Positions 1 through 7,960 of a stretch of 64,000 nucleotides of DNA are shown piece by piece. The position numbers and the translations under genes are program-made. This stretch comes from Streptomyces adelaidensis (GTDB lineage Bacteria; Actinomycetota; Actinomycetes; Streptomycetales; Streptomycetaceae): contig NZ_JAEMUX010000027.1 of the NCBI RefSeq assembly GCF_016598475.1, positions 25,967 through 89,966 on the forward strand. Reading direction: 5' to 3'. Each line of letters begins with the position of its first letter. Within the stretch, counting starts at the first letter, position 1. Below the pieces are notes generated by a model. It ran no database searches and was not told the origin of the DNA. It worked only from the letters and a program-made list of their open reading frames with translations.

Positions 1-2
1 GT

Positions 3-827
3 CTGGTCCCCGCCGGCGAACTGGCCGCTGCCGCCGCCCTCGGCTCGACCGTGATGCAACTCGGCCTGGTGGCGGGACCGTTGCTCGCCGGCGCCCTCAT
101 CCCGGTCATCGGCCTGGCCGAGCTGTACCTGATCGACGCGGTGGCCCTCTGCGTCACCCTCTGGGCGGTCTACAGACTGCCCGCCCTGCCGCCCCTGGAC
201 ACCTCGAAGTCCCGGCGCGCCGGCTGGCGGGAGGTCGTCGCCGGCTTCCGCTACATCGCCCTGCACAAGGTGCTTCTGCTGTCCTTCCTCGCCGACATCA
301 TCGCCATGGTCCTGGGCATGCCCCGGGCCCTCTTCCCGCAACTGGCCGACACCACGTACGCGCCCTACGGCGAAGGCTTCGCCCTCGGCCTGCTGTTCGC
401 GGCGATCCCCATCGGCGCCGTCGTCGGCGGTCTGATGTCGGGCACCTTCTCGCGCTCCGGCCGGCACGGCCTCATGGTCATCGCCGCCGTCATGGCCTGG
501 GGCGCGGCCATCACCGGTTTCGGACTCAGCACCAGCCTGTGGCTCGCCGTGGTGTTCCTCGCCGCCGCCGGCGTCGCCGACATGGTCTCCATGATCTTCC
601 GGGGCGCCATCCTGCTCTCCGCCGCCACCGACGAGATGCGCGGCCGTATGCAGGGCGTCTTCACCGTGGTCGTGGCCGGCGGCCCGCGCCTCGCCGACGT
701 GCTCCACGGCACCGCCGGTTCGGCCTTCGGCACCCGTACGGCCGTCGCCGGCGGCGGCCTGCTGGTCATGGCCGCCATGCTGCTCCTGGCGACGGTGACA
801 CCGGCGCTGCGGCGCTACCGGATCTGA
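3..827 (+). CDS. MFS transporter, C-terminal part (5' end outside window)
   Basis: The frame is open from the first bases of the window, so the N-terminus is missing; about 274 residues are present. They show at least five to six hydrophobic membrane segments (for example residues running MVLGMPRALFPQL, LLFAAIPIGAVVGGLMSG, LVMAAMLLLATV) separated by short basic loops such as FSRSGRHG, as in the second half of a 12-segment major facilitator. This is the pattern of the DHA/enterobactin-exporter (EntS-like) group of MFS efflux proteins common in Streptomyces; the substrate cannot be told. It lies 90 bp before a same-strand aldo/keto reductase that has its own ribosome-binding site. Confidence 0.8.
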   Translation: MVPAGELAAAAALGSTVMQLGLVAGPLLAGALIPVIGLAELYLIDAVALCVTLWAVYRLPALPPLDTSKSRRAGWREVVAGFRYIALHKVLLLSFLADIIAMVLGMPRALFPQLADTTYAPYGEGFALGLLFAAIPIGAVVGGLMSGTFSRSGRHGLMVIAAVMAWGAAITGFGLSTSLWLAVVFLAAAGVADMVSMIFRGAILLSAATDEMRGRMQGVFTVVVAGGPRLADVLHGTAGSAFGTRTAVAGGGLLVMAAMLLLATVTPALRRYRI

Positions 828-916
828 CCGGGCGCTACCGGATCCGGCCGGAGGGGCGGGCCGGCCTCTCGTACGCTCGTGTTGAGGTGTACACCCCACA
901 GGCAGGAGTGGTGAGC

Positions 917-1885
917 ATGCAGTACGTGAAGCTCGGCTCGACGGGTCTGGACGTGTCCCGGATCTGTGTGGGATGCATGAGTTTCGGCCTCCCCGACCGA
1001 GGCACGCACGAGTGGACCCTGGACGAGGAGGCGTCGCGCCCGTTGATCCGGCAGGCGCTGGACGCCGGGATCAACTTCTTCGACACGGCGAACGTCTACT
1101 CCGACGGCACCAGCGAGGAGATCGTGGGCCGCGCGCTCGCCGAGTTCGCGCGCCGCGAGGAGGTCGTCGTCGCGACCAAGGTGAACGGCGCCATGCACCA
1201 GGGCCCCAACGCCTGGGGCCTGTCCCGCAAGGCGATCATGACGGAGATCGACAGCAGTCTGCGGCGCCTCGGCACCGACTACGTGGACCTCTACCAGATC
1301 CACCGCTTCGACCCGAACACCCCGGTCGAGGAGACGATGGAGGCCCTGCACGACGTGGTCAAGGCGGGCAAGGCCCGCTACCTCGGGGCGAGTTCGATGT
1401 ACGCCTGGCAGTTCGCCAAGATGCAGCACACGGCCCGCCTCAACGGCTGGACGCGGTTCGTGTCCATGCAGAACCACTACAACCTCCTCTACCGCGAGGA
1501 GGAGCGCGAGATGCTCCCGCTGTGCGAGGACCAGAACGTCGCGACCCTGCCCTGGAGCCCGCTCGCCCGCGGACGGCTCACCCGTGACTGGGGCACCGTC
1601 ACCGGACGCACCGAGACCGACAACTTCGGCAAGACCCTCTACCAGGAGGGCGACCGCGAGATCGTCGACGCCGTCACCCGTATCGCCGACGAGCGCGGGG
1701 TGCCCCGGGCCCGGGTCGCCCTCGCCTGGCTGCTGAGCCGGCCCACCGTGTCGGCCCCCATCGTCGGCGCCACCAAGCCGCACCACCTGGCCGACGCCGT
1801 GGCCTCCCTGGACCTCACCCTCACGGAGAAGGAGACCGAAGAGCTGGAGCGGCCCTACACGCCCCGGGCGATCAGCGGGCACTGA
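917..1885 (+). CDS. Aldo/keto reductase
   Basis: NAD(P)H-dependent reductase of 322 residues with the (beta/alpha)8 AKR fold. The catalytic tetrad is visible: Asp56 and Tyr61 in DTANVYSDG, Lys88 in VATKVN and His129 in YQIHRFD. The C-terminal RVALAWLLSRP and PIVGATKP segments match the cofactor-binding end of the family, and the length is normal. The closest well-known relatives are YajO/AKR11-like general reductases; the natural substrate is unknown. The start ATG follows GGCAGGAG; an in-frame GTG six bases upstream (911) is possible. The frame stays open far upstream, but that part is out-of-frame MFS sequence and not a fusion. It converges on the next gene. Confidence 0.9.
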   Translation: MQYVKLGSTGLDVSRICVGCMSFGLPDRGTHEWTLDEEASRPLIRQALDAGINFFDTANVYSDGTSEEIVGRALAEFARREEVVVATKVNGAMHQGPNAWGLSRKAIMTEIDSSLRRLGTDYVDLYQIHRFDPNTPVEETMEALHDVVKAGKARYLGASSMYAWQFAKMQHTARLNGWTRFVSMQNHYNLLYREEEREMLPLCEDQNVATLPWSPLARGRLTRDWGTVTGRTETDNFGKTLYQEGDREIVDAVTRIADERGVPRARVALAWLLSRPTVSAPIVGATKPHHLADAVASLDLTLTEKETEELERPYTPRAISGH

Positions 1886-1955
1886 GGCAGCCTCTTTCGA
1901 CAGCGCCGCTTCCGGGCGGTGAGGGCCGCGTACGGGAAGGCGGCGGCCCCGGGCG

Positions 1956-2456
1956 TCACGGCCGCGCGTATTCCAGGCGCACCGTGGTGGCGAGGCGGGC
2001 GAGGGCCTCCTCGGCGCCCTCCCGGTCGGTCTTGTCGAGGCGGGCGAGGGCGTCCGCGGCGGCCAGGCGTACGCGCTGCGGCACCTCGTCGAGGGCGGCC
2101 ATGCGGTAGGCGACGGCGCGGCGGGCGGCGCGCTCCTCGGGGCTGACGCCGTTCGGCCCGGTGCGGGGGAAGACGGCGGCCTCGTAGGCGGTCACATGGA
2201 TGAGTACGCCGTGGGCGATCCCCTCGGCGTACCCCCGCTGCCCGGCCTGCCGCTGGGCGGTGGCGAAGTGCGCCATCGCCCGCCGCCGCACGATGAGCGA
2301 GCCCACCGTGCCGACGAGTCCCGCGCAGACGGCCGCGCCCAGGGCGATCAGGCCACCGCCGAGCAGCGCGCCGATGAGGGCACCGCCTGCCATCAGCAGA
2401 CAAGTCAGCCCGGTGGTGAGCATCAGCAGGGCGCGCGCGGGAGTGAAGGAGGCCAT
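1956..2456 (-). CDS. Membrane protein of unknown function
   Basis: 166 residues. The first about 55 residues hold two hydrophobic segments (LLMLTTGLTCLLMAGGALIGALL and GLIALGAAVCAGLVGTVGSLIV) joined by a short turn, followed by RRR and a soluble, charged, helical tail of about 105 residues rich in Ala, Arg and Glu. The family is not recognised. The layout suggests a small two-pass inner-membrane protein with a cytoplasmic helical domain. It stands between a convergent aldo/keto reductase and another uncharacterised gene on the same strand, with no clear operon partner. Confidence 0.6.
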   Translation of the reverse strand: MASFTPARALLMLTTGLTCLLMAGGALIGALLGGGLIALGAAVCAGLVGTVGSLIVRRRAMAHFATAQRQAGQRGYAEGIAHGVLIHVTAYEAAVFPRTGPNGVSPEERAARRAVAYRMAALDEVPQRVRLAAADALARLDKTDREGAEEALARLATTVRLEYARP

Positions 2457-2562
2457 GACGTGCAGTCTCTCAGCCCGGGCCGTGGGTGTGAGCGGAGGGC
2501 CGGTACCGGGGGCCAGGATGAGGCGGCCGCGGCGCTCCCCCGGGCGGCGCCCGGGGGAGCGG

Positions 2563-3036
2563 TCATCCGTCGCCGGAGGGGCCCGGACGTTCCATGCGGG
2601 AGAGCCATGTCGTGAGCACCGTTTCGAGTGACTCGGCCTCGGCCGGTGTCAGCAGATCCAGCAGCCGGCGCTCATTGCGCATGTGGTCGGTGAACGCCTC
2701 GTCGATCAGCACGGCATAGGCGTCCTGGGGCCACTCCACCCCGCTCGCCTCGATGCGCAGATGCTGCCACTCGGATTCCGCCAGGCGTCCGGGATCGTTG
2801 TCGGGCACCTCGAAGCGGCCGGTCAGGCTCACGAACGGCGCGACCCGTTGGATGTCGCTCAACTCCGCCCCGTCGTGCCAGGCCTGCGCCGCCCGGGCGA
2901 TCTGCGCCAGATCCTCGGTGCGGCCCTCGACGAGTGCCATGCCCTGGAACGATTCCTCACCGCGGATCGACCACCTCCGCTCATGCGCCCATGCGTTGAC
3001 GAGCAGAGGGTTGCGGTCGGGCAGCGTGTTCTCCAC
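2563..3036 (-). CDS. Uncharacterised protein
   Basis: 157 residues, acidic, with no signal peptide or membrane segment. Codon use is typical of a real Streptomyces gene. The N-terminus reads MENTLPDRNPLLVNAWAHER, and the C-terminal part is helical (RRLLDLLTPAEAESLETVLTTW). No family was recognised. A second reading frame just upstream on the same strand (about 2981-3181, starting MASRPDPSVLYPDV) also looks partly protein-like, so the true N-terminus or an overlapping small gene there is uncertain. Confidence 0.5.
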   Translation of the reverse strand: MENTLPDRNPLLVNAWAHERRWSIRGEESFQGMALVEGRTEDLAQIARAAQAWHDGAELSDIQRVAPFVSLTGRFEVPDNDPGRLAESEWQHLRIEASGVEWPQDAYAVLIDEAFTDHMRNERRLLDLLTPAEAESLETVLTTWLSRMERPGPSGDG

Positions 3037-3305
3037 AAAGGCACGTCAATGAGACAGAGGCCACGGCCTCGACAGGTGCGGAGAAGTCGTCCTCTCCCGC
3101 CGCCGCTCGCATCGCCGCGGCGAGGCTGCCCAGCGCCGCGACGTCGGGATACAGAACGCTGGGATCGGGGCGGGAGGCCATGACCGGCAATTGTGCCGTA
3201 GCCACCGCTTGGCGGTGCACGCACAAGGACGGCACCTCCTCCCCACTCCTACCGTCAACTACCCACCGCCGTATGAAGATCAGATGAGTGCATAGGGTGG
3301 GGCCC

Positions 3306-3377
3306 GTGAGAACCAGCGACACCGGTGAGGCAGTCGCGTATCCGAACGCGACCGAGGGGGAGACCGCCGTCCGATGA
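3306..3377 (+). CDS. Possible 23-codon leader ORF overlapping the mraY start
   Basis: A GTG-started frame of 23 residues (VRTSDTGEAVAYPNATEGE...) ends in TGA that overlaps the mraY ATG as ATGA. The overlap would allow translational coupling. It has no clear ribosome-binding site, and a purine-poor CATAGGGT sits just upstream, so it could be near the 5' end of the transcript. It may be a leader peptide, the degenerate 3' end of a lost upstream gene, or chance. Confidence 0.25.
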   Translation: MRTSDTGEAVAYPNATEGETAVR

Positions 3378-4441
3378 ACCAGATCCTGTATGCCGGGGCC
3401 ATCGGCCTGCTCCTGACGCTGATCGGCACACCACTGCTGATCAAGCTGCTGGCCCGCAAGGGCTATGGACAGTTCATCCGGGACGACGGCCCGCGCGGCC
3501 ACCACGGCAAGCGCGGCACCCCCACGATGGGTGGCATCGCCTTCATCCTGGCCACGCTCGTCGCGTACGCCCTGACCAAGATCATCACTGGTGAAAGCCC
3601 GACCTACCCAGGTTTCCTGGTGCTGTTCCTGATGGCGGGCATGGGGGTCGTCGGGTTCCTCGACGACTACATCAAGATCGTGAAGCGGCGTTCGCTGGGG
3701 CTGCGGGCCGGGGCGAAGATGGCCGGCCAGCTGATCGTCGGCATCGTGTTCGCCCTGCTCGCCATCCGCTTCGCGGACGACCGGGGGCAGACGCCGGCCT
3801 CCCTGAAGCTGTCGTTCGTCACCGACTTCGGCTGGACCATCGGGCCGGTGCTGTTCGTCGTATGGGCGCTGTTCATGATCCTCGCCATGTCGAACGGCGT
3901 GAACCTGACGGACGGTCTGGACGGGCTCGCCACGGGCGCGTCGGTCATGGTCTTCGGCGGGTACACCTTCATCGGCCTGTGGCAGTTCCAGAACTCCTGC
4001 GTCAACGCCATGGAACTCGCCGACCCCGCCTCCTGCATAGAGGTACGCGATCCGCTCGACCTCGCGGTCGTCGCGGCCGCGCTGATGGGTGCCTGCTTCG
4101 GGTTCCTCTGGTGGAACACCTCACCCGCCAAGATCTTCATGGGCGACACCGGCTCCCTCGCCCTCGGCGGAGCGCTCGCCGGCCTCGCCATCTGCTCCCG
4201 CACCGAACTGCTCATCGCCGTCCTCGGCGGGCTCTTCGTCCTGATCACCCTGTCCGTGGTCATCCAGGTCGGCTCGTTCAAGATGACCGGCAAGCGGGTC
4301 TTCCGCATGGCCCCGCTCCAGCACCACTTCGAACTCAAGGGCTGGTCCGAGGTCCTCGTCGTGGTCCGCTTCTGGACCATCCAGGGGATCTGCGTGATCG
4401 TCGGCCTCGGTCTGTTCTACGCGGGGTGGGCGGCGGGCTGA
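3374..4441 (+). CDS. mraY: Phospho-N-acetylmuramoyl-pentapeptide-transferase (MraY)
   Basis: Integral membrane enzyme that moves phospho-MurNAc-pentapeptide from UDP onto undecaprenyl phosphate to give lipid I. At 355 residues it is full length. The family's active-site signatures are present: Asp97-Asp98 in FLDDYIKI, Asp180 and Asp183 in NLTDGLDGLA, Asp258 in AKIFMGDTGS and the His pair 317-318 in MAPLQHHFELKGW. About ten hydrophobic segments are visible. In Streptomyces the essential mraY sits between murF/murE and murD; none of those is here, and the neighbours are a secreted protein and unrelated genes. This is therefore probably a second, free-standing copy, possibly resistance-related (inference). 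No residue change that would mark a resistant form can be judged without alignment. Confidence 0.95.
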   Translation: MNQILYAGAIGLLLTLIGTPLLIKLLARKGYGQFIRDDGPRGHHGKRGTPTMGGIAFILATLVAYALTKIITGESPTYPGFLVLFLMAGMGVVGFLDDYIKIVKRRSLGLRAGAKMAGQLIVGIVFALLAIRFADDRGQTPASLKLSFVTDFGWTIGPVLFVVWALFMILAMSNGVNLTDGLDGLATGASVMVFGGYTFIGLWQFQNSCVNAMELADPASCIEVRDPLDLAVVAAALMGACFGFLWWNTSPAKIFMGDTGSLALGGALAGLAICSRTELLIAVLGGLFVLITLSVVIQVGSFKMTGKRVFRMAPLQHHFELKGWSEVLVVVRFWTIQGICVIVGLGLFYAGWAAG

Positions 4442-4579
4442 GACACCGGCCCCGGCGGCGGAGCGCGCGCCACAGCTCCGCCCGCACTCCCAAGTGACGT
4501 GCGCAACCTGAAGAGTTACAGGGACCGCTCGAACAGCACGCCCAGTAGCTTGGCCACGGCCGCAGGGCCGAGCACATCC

Positions 4580-4602
4580 ATGCCAGGGGAAGCCCCCGGC
4601 AT
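4580..4602 (+). promoter_or_regulatory. GC-rich hairpin in the leader of the secreted-protein gene
   Basis: ATGCC-A-GGGG-AAG-CCCC-C-GGCAT forms two stacked stems with a three-base loop and a single opposed A/C. It ends 21 bases before the ATG of the next gene and about 140 bases after the mraY stop. It could end mraY transcripts or shape the leader of the secreted-protein gene; there is no T tract. The rest of the 4442-4623 gap holds nothing recognisable. Confidence 0.4.
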
Positions 4603-4623
4603 CGAGCTTTGGGAGAGTGGGAC

Positions 4624-5046
4624 ATGAGGACGAGGGTGAAGCGGTTGACGGCCGTCGCGGGCGGGCTGGTCCTGACGGCCGGGGCGCTCACGGTCGGTAC
4701 CGCGACGACGGCGTCGGCCGCGACCTGTAAGGGGGGCGCGGTCGCCAAGACGTTCAACATGGGGCAGGACGAGGCCGAGCACCGCTTCGGGCCGTACACG
4801 ACCACGTCACGGTGCAACGACATCAACCTGAGGATCACCACCTGGGGCAACGCCAATCCGTTGATGGTGCGGGTGTGTTTCCACCCGTCCTCCGGCGGGA
4901 CGTCGTGCAACTCCTGGAAGGAGTTCACCAGGGCGAACGCTCTGAACGAGTGGCGCGTGATCGCCACCGACGTCCGGGACGGCACCAGCTACAGCGTCTC
5001 CATGGACTACGCCAGCAACACGTTCAAGGGGGACCTCGCACACTGA
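4624..5046 (+). CDS. Small secreted protein
   Basis: 140 residues with a classical Sec signal peptide: basic start MRTRVKRL, hydrophobic core, and a likely signal-peptidase I site after ASA near residue 33. The mature part (about 107 residues) has four Cys (ATCKGG, SRCNDI, VRVCFHP, TSCNSW) that could make two disulfides, and it looks like a small beta-rich domain. Function is unknown. The ATG is chosen because it follows GGGAGAG at good spacing; an in-frame ATG 15 bases upstream lies before that site. Confidence 0.75.
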   Translation: MRTRVKRLTAVAGGLVLTAGALTVGTATTASAATCKGGAVAKTFNMGQDEAEHRFGPYTTTSRCNDINLRITTWGNANPLMVRVCFHPSSGGTSCNSWKEFTRANALNEWRVIATDVRDGTSYSVSMDYASNTFKGDLAH

Positions 5047-5087
5047 CCACGGCCGGGCCCGCGGTGTCGCGCGTTACGGATCGCGGA

Positions 5088-5624
5088 TCACGAGGCGCGC
5101 GCCGGCAGCCGGAAGAGCACGTTCCGTCGGAGGGGTCCCTCCGGCACGCTCGGGTCGTCGAAGTCGTCGGCCGGGTCGTGGGTCATGCCGAGGCGCCGCA
5201 TCACCGCCTGGGAGCGGAGGTTGGTGGCGGTGGTCACCGCGAGGATCTCCGTGAGGCCGAGGCTCTCGAAGCCGAAGGCCACGACGGTCCGCGCGGCCTC
5301 GGTGGCGTAACCGTGACCCCACGCCGTACGCGCCGGCCGCCAGCCCGCCTCGATCCCGGAGAACGGCATGTCCTCCTCCACCGGATCCAGCCCGGCGAAC
5401 CCGACGAACTCGCCCGTGGCCCGCACCTCCACCGCCCACCAGCCCCAGCCCCGCTGATCGAGGTCGGCCTGGAAGTGAGCGGCGGACGCCTCGCTCTGTT
5501 CCCTCGTGAGGACACCCGGGAAGTACTCCCGCACTTCCGGGTCGGCGTTCATGGCGGCCCACGGGGCGAGGTCGGAATCCCGCCAGGCGCGTAGGAGAAG
5601 GCGCTCGGTTCGCAGTTCGGACAT
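5088..5624 (-). CDS. GNAT family N-acetyltransferase (RimJ/RimL type)
   Basis: 178-residue acetyltransferase. It opens with the RimJ-like pattern RTERLLLRAWRDSDLAP, has beta strands 4-5 around EFVGFAGLDPV and SGIEAGWRP, the acetyl-CoA pyrophosphate-binding stretch ARTAWGHGYATEAART (a form of Q/RxxGxG/A) and the C-terminal NLRSQAVMRRLGM. The family acetylates protein N-termini or small amines; the substrate here is unknown. Length is typical. The gene stands alone between a secreted-protein gene on the other strand and a DUF6624 gene on the same strand. Confidence 0.88.
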   Translation of the reverse strand: MSELRTERLLLRAWRDSDLAPWAAMNADPEVREYFPGVLTREQSEASAAHFQADLDQRGWGWWAVEVRATGEFVGFAGLDPVEEDMPFSGIEAGWRPARTAWGHGYATEAARTVVAFGFESLGLTEILAVTTATNLRSQAVMRRLGMTHDPADDFDDPSVPEGPLRRNVLFRLPARAS

Positions 5625-5686
5625 CGGGCGAACCTGACGCGATCATGGGATGGGGGCGACCGAATATCCCGAGTGGTCGCAGGGCC

Positions 5687-6226
5687 CTAGAGTCCCCCGC
5701 CGGCCCCCAACCCGCACCGCACCGTCCGCAGATGTTCGGCGAGGGGGCCGAGGCCCACGTCGTGGCGGCGTTCGTCCACGGATTCGGGGTGGCGAATGGG
5801 GTACGGGCAGAGGGTGGAGGGGCTGATGCGGGTGCCGTAGAACTGGGGTTGGCCCAGTTCCACGGCGCAGTGGTCGGCGATGTAGGCGTGGTGCACGGCG
5901 GGGGAGCGGCCGTCGGCCACGGCCTCGGCGATCAGGTCGCGGCAGGTGAGGCGGAAGCCGAGGTCGGGGGAGTGCAGGAGGATCATGAGGGCCGCCGTGG
6001 AGGCGGGCTCGCCGACGAGTTCGGCGGTGGGCCAGCCGTGGCGGGCGACGATCGCGCGGAGGGCGTCCGCGTTGCCGGCGTGGCACTCGGCGATGCGCTC
6101 GCGGGCCTGAACGGTGGGCGCCGAGCGGGCCTCCCGGGCCAGCCGTCGCTCGTCCTCCGCTCTGCGGATCAGCTCGGCGGCGAGGACCTGCCGGCGCCGA
6201 GGCGCGGTGTCAGACGGGGGTTCCAT
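5687..6226 (-). CDS. DUF6624-like protein
   Basis: 179 residues, helical, with a start at MEPPSDTAPRRRQ. The core pattern AIVARHGWPTAELVGEPASTAALMILLHS...AYIADHCAVELGQPQFYGTRI (HGWP, QxYGT) is that of the DUF6624 family found widely in actinobacteria and bacteroidetes. No biochemical role is established for that family as far as I know. It follows an RsbW-like kinase gene on the same strand by 14 bp and may share its transcript. Codon use is ordinary. Confidence 0.7.
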   Translation of the reverse strand: MEPPSDTAPRRRQVLAAELIRRAEDERRLAREARSAPTVQARERIAECHAGNADALRAIVARHGWPTAELVGEPASTAALMILLHSPDLGFRLTCRDLIAEAVADGRSPAVHHAYIADHCAVELGQPQFYGTRISPSTLCPYPIRHPESVDERRHDVGLGPLAEHLRTVRCGLGAGGGL

Positions 6227-6240
6227 GGCCGGGGCACCCT

Positions 6241-6660
6241 TCATCCCGGCTCCCGGACGGCGAGCGAGAACCACACTCTCTTGCCCACGCCCCCCGGTTC
6301 CGGTGGGTCCGTGCCCCAGTCGTCGGCCAGCGCGGCGATGATGGACAGCCCGCGTCCCGACTCGGACTCCGAGCCCACGACCCGTGGCAGGGGCAGCACG
6401 GGCGAGGGGTCGGCGAGCGTGACGCGCAGTTCCTGTCCGGAGCATTCGAGGACGACGCCGATGGTGTCGGCGGGATCGGTGCTCGCGTGCCGGACCGCGT
6501 TGGCGAAGAGTTCGTCGGTGGCGAGGACGACGTCGTCGAGGACCGCGGAGAGTTCCCAGCGGGCGAGGTGCGCCGCCACCGTACGCCGCAGCCTCGCGGC
6601 GCACGAGGGGTGCGCGGGCACCGCCAGTTGGAAGAGGCGCGATCTCCTGAGCGAGATCAA
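6241..6660 (-). CDS. RsbW-like ATP-binding regulatory kinase
   Basis: 139-residue single-domain GHKL ATPase. The N box is DDVVLATDELFANAVRHA, and the G boxes are VTLADPSP and SGRGLSIIAALADDWG. Such proteins act as anti-sigma serine kinases or partner-switch regulators in Streptomyces. The reading frame has no ATG at the front; a TTG at 6660, preceded by GGTGAGG, is the best start and overlaps the stop of a small upstream ORF (TTGA), so translation is probably coupled. The partner anti-anti-sigma protein is not adjacent. Confidence 0.8.
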   Translation of the reverse strand: MISLRRSRLFQLAVPAHPSCAARLRRTVAAHLARWELSAVLDDVVLATDELFANAVRHASTDPADTIGVVLECSGQELRVTLADPSPVLPLPRVVGSESESGRGLSIIAALADDWGTDPPEPGGVGKRVWFSLAVREPG

Positions 6661-6785
6661 GGCAGCCTCACCGCGTCCCGGAATCGGTCCATTGCGCAGG
6701 GTGGGCCGTCGTGGACGCTCCACCCGGGGTCGTGTGCCGCGGCAGGGGTCCGTCGGCGGGGCGTGCCGACACTGACTGCCGTCAT
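6657..6785 (-). CDS. Small ORF (42 aa) coupled to the kinase gene
   Basis: A 42-residue frame (MTAVSVGTPRRRTPAAAHDP...) starts with ATG behind a near-perfect GAGGAGGAACTCG ribosome-binding site. Its TGA overlaps the TTG start of the RsbW-like gene. The strong site with no other gene to serve argues that it is translated. No family recognised; it may serve mainly to couple translation of the kinase. Confidence 0.4.
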   Translation of the reverse strand: MTAVSVGTPRRRTPAAAHDPGWSVHDGPPCAMDRFRDAVRLP

Positions 6786-6834
6786 CGAGTTCCTCCTCGT
6801 CCTTCGGGGCGGTCGGGGCGGACCGGGGCGGGCC

Positions 6835-6867
6835 GCCGGTGCTGTTGTCGAAGACAACAGCACCGGC
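6835..6867. promoter_or_regulatory. 33-bp near-perfect inverted repeat between divergent genes
   Basis: Two 15-base arms (GCCGGTGCTGTTGTC and its complement) flank GAA. It lies in the 270-bp gap between the minus-strand kinase/small-ORF pair and the plus-strand SDR, about 65 bp before the SDR start. The position fits an operator for either side or a hairpin in one of the leaders. The TGTTGTC half-sites are typical of a dimeric repressor site (inference). Confidence 0.5.
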
Positions 6868-6931
6868 CACACGAAACACCAGGTGGTGGAGGGGTTGTGC
6901 AGTTGCGGGCCGGTAGTGGCGCGAGCTGTAT

Positions 6932-7921
6932 ATGTTCCCCACCATGGTGAACGTCGACGAGAGCCCGCACCTTCGGGCGCGGTACGTCCCCGCCGGGTGG
7001 CCCGGCATGCGGGGCAAGAGGGTGGTGGTCACCGGCGGCAGCCGGGGGCTGGGCGAGGGCATCGTGCGGCTCCTGCTCGCCGAGGGCGCCCGGGTGGCGA
7101 CCTGTGCGCGGGACGGGGCGGGCCTGGCGGCGCTGGGTTCCTCCCTCACGGGGGAGGAACGGGCCCGGCTGTTCACCGACGAACTCGACGTCACGGAGCC
7201 CGGACGGCTGGAGGACTTCGTCACGGCTTCGGCGAAACGTTTCGGCGACGTCCGGGACGTACGGGAGCCGGGTGTCACCGGGATCGCGGAAGCGGAAGCG
7301 GCAGCAGAAGCGTTACGGGAACCGGACGGCGTCGACGGGCCCGACGGCATCGACGCGCTCGGCGGCATCCACGGCATCCACGGCATCCCCGGCCTCGACG
7401 GGGTCGTCGCCTGTGTCGGTGGCTCGCGCGGCGGCCCCTTCGAACAGGCGGACAGCGCCGACTGGTCGGCGACCTGGGAGCTGAACGTCGGCCACACGGC
7501 CCGTCTCGTCCGCGCCGCCCTGCCGCATCTGCGCGCGGCCGGCGGCGGCTCCATCGTGCTGATCAGCTCGATCTCCGGCTGGAAGCCGGGACCGCCGGCC
7601 CAGTACGGGGCGGCGAAGAGCGCCCTGATCCACCTGGCCGCCTCTCTGGCCCGCGAGTTCGGCCCCGATCACATCCGCGTCAACGCGGTGTCGCCGGGCT
7701 CGATGCTCATCCCCGGCCGCCGCTGGGACCGTATGCGCGATGAGGACCCGCGGGCGTACGACGCCTTCGTCGGGGCGGAGCTGCCGACCGGCGCGCCCGT
7801 CACCCCGCACGAGGTGGCGCGAACCGTGGTGTTCCTGCTGTCCGACTGGGCCACCGGCGTCTCCGGCGCCCACCTGCCCGTGGACCGGGCCCAGAACGCG
7901 CCCTCCCCCGACGGCTACTGA
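6932..7921 (+). CDS. SDR family oxidoreductase with a glycine-rich insertion
   Basis: Short-chain dehydrogenase of about 329 residues. The cofactor motif TGGSRGLGEG, the catalytic Ser in VLISSISG, the Tyr/Lys pair in PAQYGAAKSAL and the C-terminal SGAHLPVDRA are all present. Unusually, about 60 extra residues lie between the Asp-binding strand and the NAG-like strand. They include a Glu/Ala run and a low-complexity, collagen-like stretch of Gly-x-x triplets (PDGVDGPDGIDALGG, IHGIHGIPG). Two starts are possible: ATG 6932, or ATG 6944, which would be almost leaderless behind a TATATG box. Substrate unknown. Confidence 0.85.
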   Translation: MFPTMVNVDESPHLRARYVPAGWPGMRGKRVVVTGGSRGLGEGIVRLLLAEGARVATCARDGAGLAALGSSLTGEERARLFTDELDVTEPGRLEDFVTASAKRFGDVRDVREPGVTGIAEAEAAAEALREPDGVDGPDGIDALGGIHGIHGIPGLDGVVACVGGSRGGPFEQADSADWSATWELNVGHTARLVRAALPHLRAAGGGSIVLISSISGWKPGPPAQYGAAKSALIHLAASLAREFGPDHIRVNAVSPGSMLIPGRRWDRMRDEDPRAYDAFVGAELPTGAPVTPHEVARTVVFLLSDWATGVSGAHLPVDRAQNAPSPDGY

Positions 7922-7960
7922 AGTCCGCCGACCCGTCACGCGAACAGGGGCGGGCCACCG

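Noticed and set aside
539..916. Upstream extension of the aldo/keto reductase frame
   Set aside because: Out-of-frame MFS sequence, Arg/His-rich; a ribosome-binding site stands directly before 917.
2981..3181. 66-codon frame MASRPDPSVLYPDV... on the minus strand
   Set aside because: Partly protein-like but overlaps the start of the 157-residue gene, has no clear ribosome-binding site and turns into shadow sequence after residue about 48.
4442..4623. Possible riboswitch (c-di-AMP or cobalamin type) before the secreted-protein gene
   Set aside because: A hairpin is present, but the conserved sequence blocks of those riboswitches could not be found.
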